From the NCBI GenBank assembly GCA_902799855.1, contig CADCCA010000001.1:1-64000 (forward strand): 64,000 nt of DNA, given 5' to 3'. Both the position numbers and the translations under genes were made by a program. This document shows, piece by piece, positions 17,130 through 25,078 of this stretch; within the stretch, counting starts at the first letter, position 1; each line of letters starts with the position of its first letter. The notes under the pieces were generated by a model. That model saw only the letters and a program-made list of their open reading frames with translations. It did not search any database and was not told the DNA's origin. The DNA is from an uncultured Erysipelotrichaceae bacterium. GTDB lineage: Bacteria; Bacillota_I; Bacilli_A; RFN20; CAG-826.

Positions 17130-17460
17130 GAACAGGAACAAGCGGAACAAGAAATATATAACTGTTCGAAAATCGTAAATTAATTCAGTAGAGATAATTA
17201 ATAGCACGTTTTAGAACTTTATAGAAAATCTTGTTCTTTTTGTTCCTTGTTCTCTAGCAAAATGACTCCCCCCCGGTCTGCAAATACATAGTATTTGAGA
17301 GTACCGGTGGGCCTACCTCAATAATACGCGAGGCCAATTTTTTCAAAAACCAAAATCGATTCTGGAAAATCAAAAATCAGAGTGTCCTTTAGGCAAGTAT
17401 CTTATTATTTTATATCTTTAGATATAACTTGATATATAGGCAAGACTACGCGAATATATA
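17130..17460. other. Structured non-coding region after vapE (possible origin or packaging site)
   Basis: No gene. A GGAACAAG-rich stretch (17129-17152) is complementary to CTTGTTC-rich sequence at about 17230-17253. A long hairpin follows at 17269-17311: CCC/GGG, CCGGT/ACCGG and a 7-bp CAAATAC/GTATTTG tip with a 3-base loop. Then GGCCT (17310-17314)/AGGCC (17331-17335). The density of structure next to a replication initiator suits a replication origin, packaging site or small RNA; the sequence alone does not decide. Confidence 0.45.
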
Positions 17461-17481
17461 CATGACCAAAAGGAGGTCATG
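17461..17481 (+). promoter_or_regulatory. Hairpin covering a ribosome-binding site
   Basis: CATGACC (17461-17467) pairs perfectly with GGTCATG (17475-17481). The AGGAGG Shine-Dalgarno (17471-17476) for the ATG at 17485 lies in the loop and 3' arm, so translation may be regulated. Confidence 0.5.
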
Positions 17482-17484
17482 AAC

Positions 17485-17703
17485 ATGCACTATATCGAAA
17501 CTAAAAAGGGCCTTGATGCTCTACTTAAAAGAACCAAAGAGTATGGCGAAAAAGCTATTCATGAAGAAGGGTTCAGCCTCGATGAATTTATCTACTGGAG
17601 AAAGGTAGTGGAAGGCTGCATCGAAGAAGGCCTCGCAATGGATGAGGTCGATTGGGAAAATGCACCAACCTGGTTCAGACCTTTATGGAGAGGGCTCAAG
17701 TAA
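17485..17703 (+). CDS. Small acidic element protein, 72 aa
   Basis: No family recognised. ATG 17485 is preferred over ATG 17479 because AGGAGG ends only 2 bases before the latter and 8 before the former. The sequence is acidic and helical (LDALLKRTKEYGEKAIHEEG... LDEFIYWRKVVEGCIEEGLAMDEVDW). Its TAA overlaps the ATG of the next gene (TAATG), so the two are translationally coupled. Late position in the element suggests an accessory or regulatory role. Confidence 0.6.
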   Translation: MHYIETKKGLDALLKRTKEYGEKAIHEEGFSLDEFIYWRKVVEGCIEEGLAMDEVDWENAPTWFRPLWRGLK

Positions 17704-17945
17704 TGAAGAAGGAAGAATTAAAGTTTGGCAACAAGGTCAAGGCCATCTTTAGAAAATATGGAAAGCACATAGTCATCTGTGAGGTTTGGGAAATCTCTAC
17801 CAATGAACATGCCTTATCCGAAACTTGGGTTTCCATTAAAGTTACTGGAGGAGATATAAGCGATAAACATGTTTCTTGGATGGTGGCTAATAAAATGAAC
17901 GTTATGGTTCCTGTTAGTGATGTTAATGAGGTAATTATACAATGA
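17703..17945 (+). CDS. Small element protein, 80 aa
   Basis: No family recognised. The start at 17703 overlaps the previous stop by one base (TAATG). Beta-rich sequence with KFGNKVKAIFRKYGKHIVICEVWEIS, compact and basic at the N-terminus. A start further upstream at 17652 would lie deep inside the previous gene and is rejected. Last recognisable gene of the element. Confidence 0.55.
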   Translation: MKKEELKFGNKVKAIFRKYGKHIVICEVWEISTNEHALSETWVSIKVTGGDISDKHVSWMVANKMNVMVPVSDVNEVIIQ

Positions 17946-18247
17946 ATGATTTCTATAACTAATTAAGATACATTGTAAAACTTATTAATTTGTAATTTAT
18001 GTTCATTCGCTGTTAGAAGTGATAACGGAGAACATCAAAAGTTCGTTGTTTATCCTTATGAAATATCTTGCGTTGCTTTCTTTTCAAAGCAGAAAATGCT
18101 AATCTAATTATAGATTTAACATAAACTTTATCATGATTGCGTTAGATGAGAAAAAGTGGAGAGGTTAGTTGAGTGTAGGTATACAGAAGTTTTTTGCTGG
18201 ACTATTTCTTTACAACGAAATTTTAAAAATATTAAAGGAGTACTCAA
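17946..18247. other. Junction between the element and the RHS gene
   Basis: No firm gene. A stop-free stretch at about 18000-18104 (CSFAVRSDNGEHQKF...) has no start codon and may be a relic. The last 60 bases are AT-rich and hold the AAAGGAG site of the RHS gene. The right end of the integrative element must lie in or near here. Confidence 0.4.
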
Positions 18248-21200
18248 ATGAACAAAAACGGAATAGAGAAAAAGGAAATTACAGAAAAAGAAAAATGCAG
18301 AGTCTCTTTTTCTAAATTAAATAAAAATGCAGTTTCTATCGAAAAAGAAACTAACAAAATTAATTTCAAGTATATTAATAGCAAAAATATAAATATTGAA
18401 CCCCAAATAAGTAGCGATAATAAGATCGCTCTTTATAAAAATGTTGAAGAGGGTATCGATTTAAAGTATGAGTTGGAAGAAAAGCGATTAAAAGAGAGCT
18501 TTATAATTAATCAAAGAAACAATGTTTACTCTTTTAATTTTGACATAACAATTGGTGACCTAGAGCCATTTTACAATGAAGCAACAAGATGCTTAGAATT
18601 AAAGAAAAACAACGCTGTCATATATAGGATGCTGCCTCCATATATGTATGATAGTAAAGGGCAAGAATCTAATAAGTGTTTTTATGAAATTAAGAATTTT
18701 GAAGACGGACTATTAACGATTAAACTTATCGCCGATGCGGAATGGATTAATTTAGAAGACAGAGAATTGCCAATCATCATTGATCCAACATTTGAGTTTG
18801 AGACCGACACTGCTATGTTTCACGTTTCTCAAAGTGGTGGCTCGGTTAATATCCTATCTGACCAAGATGAAGTTTTTATTGGTTATAAGAATCAAGATAA
18901 TGATTTCAAGTTTTATTCTTTTCAGATAGATATTGACTGGTCTCAACTTCCTAATGATATTAGTGCTTCCGATAAGAATTTCTATTTAGAGATGCCTGTT
19001 AATTACAATATCATGGATGAAAATGATAAGATTGTAATTTTTGCTAATGGAAATGTTCTTGGAGTTTACAAGCCATCCCAACTCTTTAATAATAATATTT
19101 TAAGACTCGATGTAAGCGAGAGTTTTAAATCAGGTGAAAATGGCTCGATTATTTTGAGAATAGCAGCCGATGGATTGCTGGCACGCGCTGGTAGCGAATA
19201 TTATGAGAGCAAAACATTTAAAGAGGGTGTTTATAAAGCCAGCCTTCAAGTAAGAGATTCTTCGGGTAATGAAATGGCGAAACTTATTGTAGAGCCAAAA
19301 CAAGAAAGCAAACAATATGTTGAATATGATATGGGAGTTTCTGGCGTGACTTCTGTTAATATACAAACAGGCAGATATAAGCATAGAATTAGTGACTTGT
19401 CGATTAATAGTGGCCTTTTAACATTAAATATTAGTCATATCTTTGATTCAAAGAATAACTCTAATGGTGTATTTGGCCAAAAGTGGGGATTATCTATTTG
19501 TCGTCGCTTAGTAAAAGAAACTCTTAATAATGGTAATAAGGCAATTATTTATATCGATGAAGATGGTGTTAATCATTATTTTATTGAAAAATGGTTTTAT
19601 AAAAACGGCAACACCAAAATGTATGTCGACATTCAAAATGTTACTCTTTCAGAAAACAATGAGCTGGTGACAAGAAACGGAGAACCGGTTGAATACGAGA
19701 TTATAAACGATGAAGGATATGAATATATATCATTAGGTAGTGCTACAAATTATGATGCTAAAAGGAAATACTATAAATGTTATTTAAATTATAATGGCTT
19801 CAAGAAGCCTGTAATACAAGGCCAAAACAATTATTTGCAGTTTGTTTATTATGCCAATGGCGTTGTCTACTATGTCGATAATGCCGCTGTAGAATATAAA
19901 AACCGTGGTTTCGTGACTAGGATTGGAAATGAAGAAAAACGAGTTTATTTATCTAGCGAAAGCACCGCTGTTAATTTTAATACTGGAAAGGCCACTATCT
20001 ATTATGGTGCAAATAAATCAAACTCTAAAGAAGTATCCCTACAAAAAGTGGCTGTTTATGAAAATTTAGATGAAGGTATTCATACATCTAGTGAATTAGA
20101 AAACTTAGAGTATGAAATGAATCAGGCTAAATATAATTTAAATGAAATAAATAAAATTTTGACTAATAAAAAAACCAATGAATTATCAGTACTTAATTCA
20201 TTAACAAACATTGATGTTAATATTGAAATAACATCTAATAGTTCGGATGGACAAAGACAAATTGCCGAGAACAACAATAAGCTCTATAGCGATTTTTTGC
20301 AATTCGAGAACGAACTTATTTCTGCTTATGAACAGTTGGACACAATTGAAAGAAATGAATACTTTTTAACCAGGAGTTTTAATTCTAAATTAAAAGAACA
20401 AAAGAATTCCGCTAATGACTATATTATCGATACGAATGGCAACATTTTACTTTTTGATGGTTATGGAAGATTCGTTGGGCTGATGGATACTCATGAAAGC
20501 AAAATAGAAATTTCATATGATGGCAACTCGAACATTGAGGAAGTTAATACCAACGAGGAAAGAATATTGTTTAAGTATAAAAACAATAAGTTAGAAGCGA
20601 TTAAAAAAACTAATGGCGACACAGTTAGATTTAATTATTTCTTCGACAATCTTGTTGAGATTGATAATAATGGAAGAAAAACGACATTCACTTATTTCAA
20701 TGGTCTTCAAGTTTATTCAGATATAAATGATGAAGTTATTGTGGATACGCAAACTACAAACACTATCAAAGTAAAAAAATATGTTGAACCAGGAACCATT
20801 AATGAAACAAAAGTGTTCCAACCTTTCGTAGATAGAACACTTGTGCAAAATGATAAATATGAGTATTCAAATAACTTCAACGTAACGACGATTACTGACA
20901 GAATTAAAAATGAGGTGACCACAATTAATTTCGATTTTTGTGGAGAGATTCAAAAACAGGAAGATGAAGAATATATTGCACTCGCAAACTATTACAAAGA
21001 AAAACCTATTTCTATGGTTAAAGCAAAAAGGAATCCAATAGTCATTTTTACTAAGAGTGATTTTAACTCAAGTGATAGCAAATACTCGTTAGCAAGCAAT
21101 GCTAAACGAAGTTATCCATCCAAAACAGATGCTTATTGTTTGAAAGTTGTTTTAAATGATCTGCCAAGCAGCAAAGAAGATTTAAAAGCTGTAACCCTGT

Positions 21201-24148
21201 CTACTTCTTACACAAAAGGAGGAGAAACATATAGTTTTAAGCAAACTTATGTTGGCAAAGACAACGAAACCCTCGTTTTGCCGTTCTTTATTAAAGGTGA
21301 AGTCTCCAATTTAACTGTTTCGGTTGAAACAAATTTGCAATCGCAAACCGAGCTAACTTCATATATAAACGATGTTTCTGTGATTGTCATCGAAGAAGGT
21401 TCTTTATATGAATATGATAACGAAGATAGATTATGGAAAATTAAAAATAACGGTGGTAAAACAACTTATTTATCATTCGAAGGCAAGTTGCCAATTAGAA
21501 TAGAATTCAAGGATTGGAATGGTAAAACTATTACCACTGATTGCGTATACAACGAAGAAGGAAAACTTATTTCTTCTGTTGACAGTAAGGGGAATGTCAA
21601 CAATTACTTATACAGTGACAATGGCAAAACCATTGAGACAAAAGAATATAATCTAAAAGATGCTTCATTAGTTAGAAGTAGCCTATCTTCTTATGACGAT
21701 AGTAGTAAAACATATTCGGAAATAGGTGGCATTAAAGATTCAAGTGGGAAATATCCATCTAGTATAGTGGCGCTTTATCCAGGCACAGATATTGTTAAAA
21801 CCATTGTCGAATTAGATGGAAATAAAACCGAATACAATATCCATCCTTTGTCTAAAAAAGTAGTTGGTTTAATCAAAGAAAGTGATGGTCTTAAAAATTC
21901 AATATCATACATTTATAATCGTGATTTTTTGACAACCATTAAGGACAATGAAACAGAAGTTAATTATACTTATGACGGGAAAAAGAGAATTAAGAGTGTA
22001 AAGATTAGAGGTTATGGTTACAATACTATTTATAATACCTATAGTGATGATGTTGCCGTTACTGATAAACAAAACAACTCTTATTCGCACGGCTCAATAA
22101 TAAGTACCACTTATAATGGCACTTATACGGTGACTAGTAAATTCACAAAAGATAGTAATTTGCTTAGTGTAGTTCAAGGCGAAACCGGTAATAATTATTC
22201 TTCGTATTTTGCTTATAATGATGATAAATTGCTTGTTTCTAGTGAAACTATTAAAGAAGGTGAAAATAGTTATCACGAGACAGTTTCTTATTCATATAAC
22301 GAGAGAAATCATATCTCAACTTTGATTAAAGAAATAGAAGAAAACGAAGTGACTATTGAGAAGGTTGAAAAAGCTTTCCAATATAATGGTAACGACGCTC
22401 TAACTCAATTAGATTTGTCTATCAACAACGCTTTAAGCCAATCAGTAGCTTATTCTTATAATGATGATAATCTTTTAATGAAGGAAATCATTAATGACGA
22501 TTATGAGATTAATTATGGCCGCGATGCCCTTGGAAGAATAAACCATCGAGAGATTAAAATTGGTATGAATGCGACTTTTTGCCATACTCTTTCTTATTTG
22601 CAACAAGATGGCAATTCTTTAGACTTGATTGCAGAAGATAATATCAAAGTAATTGATTCAAACAATAATCAAACATCTGAGATTTATAGGTATTCGTATG
22701 ATGTCAACGGCAGAGTTGTTGAAATCAATATTGATAATAAGAAAATTGCTTATAAGTACGATAGTGTAGGAAGATTAATTTCTGAGCATAATGAATTATT
22801 GGGAGTCGTTAATGAATTTGCATATGATAAATTAGGCAATATCATTTCTAGAACAACTCATGATTTAACAGATGAATCATTTATCAATCATGACAAATTT
22901 GTTTATTCCTGTGATAATAGGCATTTGCTTGTAGCGGTAAACGATGACAGCATCACTTACGACGCCTATGGAAGAATGGCTTCATATAGGGGCAAAGAAT
23001 TTATTTGGAATAACAATGGTACCTTAAAGAGCGTTTCTACACATTCTAACTTAGTAAGTCAATATGTTTATAATGATCAAGGCATAAGATATAAAAAGGC
23101 TTTGGCTAGTGGCGATACTGTTAGATTTATTCTTGACGGCAATAAAATCCTAAAAGAGGAACACGCCTCATATAGTATCAATTATCTTTATAACGTTAAT
23201 GGCTTATTAGGTTTCGTTTTCGATAATGAAGTTTACATTTATGAAAGAAATATTTTTGGTGATATCATTAGAATTTATAGCAAAGATGCTGAAATAGTTG
23301 GTGAATATAAATACGATGCTTTTGGGAATGTGACAATTGTCGTAGATGTTGATGGCATTGCTTCAATTAATCCATTTAGGTATAGGGGTTATTATTTTGA
23401 TAACGAAACAGGATTGTATTATCTAAATTATCGTTATTATGACCCAAGTATTGGTAGGTTTATATCTCCTGACGATATTAGTTACATTAATCCAAACATT
23501 GTTAATGGTCTCAATATCTATGCATATTGTGGTAATGATCCGATAAATAGAGTTGATCCAAATGGACATTTTTGGATTTCATTAATTATTGGTCTAACTC
23601 TTGGCATTATTGTTGGTTTCACAACTGCTGCATACTCTGACTATAAAGATGACGGGGTCTGGTTTAATGGCAAGTGGCAAGATTATGTTTTCGAGATAGG
23701 ACTTGGCGCTATAACAGGAGCAATTGGTGGTGGGGTTGGCTCTTTCTTCAGCGCCACAAATTTTATAGCGGGATTTGTTATAAGCGCGACTCTTGGAGCT
23801 GGATCTCAAATAATAAGCGACTTTTACTATGGAAATTTAAATAACGATTCAAAATGGTATGAAATTGTGCTTTCTGGCGTAAAAGGCGGAATAATTGCAG
23901 GAGTTAGTTATACATTGTCGTTTGGTGCCACTAGGTTTATGGCATCAAGGGAATTTGCGAGAATCGTTGGCTCCAATACAAGCAACCATCATATCAATCA
24001 AGCCTTAGCGAGGGCTGGTTTAAATGGAAAAATAGGCCAAGTTGGTAAAAGCGGGATTATTCGAGAAATAATGAATAGTGACTATCTTGGATATTTCAAC
24101 ACAATGTTTAATTGGCTGCTTGATACACTTTATGGGGCATTACAATAA
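18248..24148 (+). CDS. RHS/YD-repeat polymorphic toxin 1
   Basis: 1966 residues. RHS proteins form a hollow shell of YD repeats that encloses a C-terminal toxin. Here: an N-terminal beta-rich region with the VIDPT motif (ELPIIIDPT, about 180), FGQKWGLSICRRL (about 410), a coiled-coil insert (about 615-715), many YD-type repeats (YKYDSVGRLISEHN, YDAYGRMASYRG), and the hallmark core end NPFRYRGYYFDNETGLYYLNYRYYDPSIGRF followed by DPNGH near 1770. The toxin tip (about 1775-1966) starts with Gly-rich hydrophobic segments and ends in an unrecognised 75-residue domain (ASREFARIVGSN...). No signal peptide is seen, so the export route is unclear. AAAGGAG site. Its stop overlaps the next ATG by one base. 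Confidence 0.9.
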   Translation: MNKNGIEKKEITEKEKCRVSFSKLNKNAVSIEKETNKINFKYINSKNINIEPQISSDNKIALYKNVEEGIDLKYELEEKRLKESFIINQRNNVYSFNFDITIGDLEPFYNEATRCLELKKNNAVIYRMLPPYMYDSKGQESNKCFYEIKNFEDGLLTIKLIADAEWINLEDRELPIIIDPTFEFETDTAMFHVSQSGGSVNILSDQDEVFIGYKNQDNDFKFYSFQIDIDWSQLPNDISASDKNFYLEMPVNYNIMDENDKIVIFANGNVLGVYKPSQLFNNNILRLDVSESFKSGENGSIILRIAADGLLARAGSEYYESKTFKEGVYKASLQVRDSSGNEMAKLIVEPKQESKQYVEYDMGVSGVTSVNIQTGRYKHRISDLSINSGLLTLNISHIFDSKNNSNGVFGQKWGLSICRRLVKETLNNGNKAIIYIDEDGVNHYFIEKWFYKNGNTKMYVDIQNVTLSENNELVTRNGEPVEYEIINDEGYEYISLGSATNYDAKRKYYKCYLNYNGFKKPVIQGQNNYLQFVYYANGVVYYVDNAAVEYKNRGFVTRIGNEEKRVYLSSESTAVNFNTGKATIYYGANKSNSKEVSLQKVAVYENLDEGIHTSSELENLEYEMNQAKYNLNEINKILTNKKTNELSVLNSLTNIDVNIEITSNSSDGQRQIAENNNKLYSDFLQFENELISAYEQLDTIERNEYFLTRSFNSKLKEQKNSANDYIIDTNGNILLFDGYGRFVGLMDTHESKIEISYDGNSNIEEVNTNEERILFKYKNNKLEAIKKTNGDTVRFNYFFDNLVEIDNNGRKTTFTYFNGLQVYSDINDEVIVDTQTTNTIKVKKYVEPGTINETKVFQPFVDRTLVQNDKYEYSNNFNVTTITDRIKNEVTTINFDFCGEIQKQEDEEYIALANYYKEKPISMVKAKRNPIVIFTKSDFNSSDSKYSLASNAKRSYPSKTDAYCLKVVLNDLPSSKEDLKAVTLSTSYTKGGETYSFKQTYVGKDNETLVLPFFIKGEVSNLTVSVETNLQSQTELTSYINDVSVIVIEEGSLYEYDNEDRLWKIKNNGGKTTYLSFEGKLPIRIEFKDWNGKTITTDCVYNEEGKLISSVDSKGNVNNYLYSDNGKTIETKEYNLKDASLVRSSLSSYDDSSKTYSEIGGIKDSSGKYPSSIVALYPGTDIVKTIVELDGNKTEYNIHPLSKKVVGLIKESDGLKNSISYIYNRDFLTTIKDNETEVNYTYDGKKRIKSVKIRGYGYNTIYNTYSDDVAVTDKQNNSYSHGSIISTTYNGTYTVTSKFTKDSNLLSVVQGETGNNYSSYFAYNDDKLLVSSETIKEGENSYHETVSYSYNERNHISTLIKEIEENEVTIEKVEKAFQYNGNDALTQLDLSINNALSQSVAYSYNDDNLLMKEIINDDYEINYGRDALGRINHREIKIGMNATFCHTLSYLQQDGNSLDLIAEDNIKVIDSNNNQTSEIYRYSYDVNGRVVEINIDNKKIAYKYDSVGRLISEHNELLGVVNEFAYDKLGNIISRTTHDLTDESFINHDKFVYSCDNRHLLVAVNDDSITYDAYGRMASYRGKEFIWNNNGTLKSVSTHSNLVSQYVYNDQGIRYKKALASGDTVRFILDGNKILKEEHASYSINYLYNVNGLLGFVFDNEVYIYERNIFGDIIRIYSKDAEIVGEYKYDAFGNVTIVVDVDGIASINPFRYRGYYFDNETGLYYLNYRYYDPSIGRFISPDDISYINPNIVNGLNIYAYCGNDPINRVDPNGHFWISLIIGLTLGIIVGFTTAAYSDYKDDGVWFNGKWQDYVFEIGLGAITGAIGGGVGSFFSATNFIAGFVISATLGAGSQIISDFYYGNLNNDSKWYEIVLSGVKGGIIAGVSYTLSFGATRFMASREFARIVGSNTSNHHINQALARAGLNGKIGQVGKSGIIREIMNSDYLGYFNTMFNWLLDTLYGALQ

Positions 24149-24618
24149 TGAAAAAAAGGTTTGTTTGTAGAAAAATGCTGAAAAATGGTCTCTATTGCAT
24201 CATTCTTGATTTAATAGGTAATTCATTATTAGCCTTATTATTAATTCTGTTAGTCAAGAATATGGACAGAATCTTTTCGATTTTAATCTCAACAGGTATC
24301 GCTTTAGTATTATTGCTTACAATTTTTATGCTAATGCTGCCTTATTTTGGAAAAATATCCTCTGATGGTGACAATATAGTGCTATCAAAATTTAACAAAA
24401 AATACACAATAAAAACCGGGCAAAAGGTCGTTTTTAATTTCTACAATCCGTGGACACCACGATTAACTAATAGTCCAATTTATCCAATGAAAATTAGAGT
24501 TAACGGAACAAAAGAAATGATACCGATTCAAATTATCGATAAAGAAGTTATAGAGTTTTTGAGATCTAAATTAGTCTATACCGTAAATCCTCCAGATTTT
24601 GACTTCGACAAAATATAA
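24148..24618 (+). CDS. Putative membrane immunity protein for RHS toxin 1
   Basis: 156 residues with two membrane helices (about 15-38 and 42-66) and a soluble beta-rich C-terminal part that recalls bacterial PH-like domains. It starts on the last base of the RHS gene (TAATG), the normal place for an immunity gene. A membrane-bound immunity protein fits a toxin tip with hydrophobic, probably membrane-active segments. The function is inferred from position only. Confidence 0.6.
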   Translation: MKKRFVCRKMLKNGLYCIILDLIGNSLLALLLILLVKNMDRIFSILISTGIALVLLLTIFMLMLPYFGKISSDGDNIVLSKFNKKYTIKTGQKVVFNFYNPWTPRLTNSPIYPMKIRVNGTKEMIPIQIIDKEVIEFLRSKLVYTVNPPDFDFDKI

Positions 24619-24707
24619 GAAAATGAATACGAATTTTTAAAAGAAAAAATGCCCATGAATACTAAAAAGAAAAGTATAAAAATATAAAAGTATATTGGTT
24701 GAAATAG

Positions 24708-24995
24708 ATGCTATATATCTTTGGTTTTTCTATCTTTTTTGCAACCGTTCATAATGTTGGCATGATTCATACTTTCATGATTATTTTACCTGAAACGCAG
24801 ATATATAACGACGGAAACAAAAGAACTGCAGTTATTTTTGCGAATCACTATTTAATTTCTAAAGGTAAAGGTTTGTTGGTCGTTGACTATAATAAAGTAT
24901 CTGAATTTAAAAAGTATTTAGTGGCCTATTATGAAGATAGGAATTTAATCACCATCAAAGGATTTCTCAAAGGCTGTTTAATAAAGCTAAAATAA
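24708..24995 (+). pseudogene. Fic-family remnant
   Basis: The frame contains YNDGNKRTAVIFANHYLISKGKGLLVV, the C-terminal half of a Fic/Doc core (motif HxFxDGNKRT), followed by a helical tail typical of the DGNKRTA group. The N-terminal helices are missing and the residues where the catalytic His belongs read ILPETQIYNDG, so the enzyme should be inactive. No ribosome-binding site is seen at the first ATG. Probably the remains of a toxin or AMPylase gene, as expected in an RHS cassette graveyard. Confidence 0.6.
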
Positions 24996-25078
24996 CCATA
25001 ATTACAGAATTAACCGTTGGCTATTATATTTCAATATCGTAGAATAAAAGTAGATAATCATGCAAAAGGAGGAATAGT

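Larger units (their letters stand above)
8294..17945. mobile_element. Serine-recombinase integrative element, satellite-like
   Basis: Continuous block of mobile-element genes placed after a housekeeping glycosyltransferase gene: leftward recombinase pair and repressor (8503-12692), then rightward HTH, small proteins, TerS-like protein and VapE-type primase/helicase (13002-17945). No capsid, portal, large terminase, relaxase or type IV secretion gene is present, so it would depend on a helper, like phage satellites or IMEs. Left edge: two copies of TCCAATTGTC (about 8304 and 8340) sit between the palindrome and the recombinase and may belong to the attachment site; no matching right-hand copy was found by eye, so the right end is uncertain. 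Confidence 0.6.

Noticed and set aside
17652..17702. Earlier start for the 80-residue element gene
   Set aside because: It would overlap the preceding gene by 50 bases; the TAATG junction at 17703 is the normal coupling.
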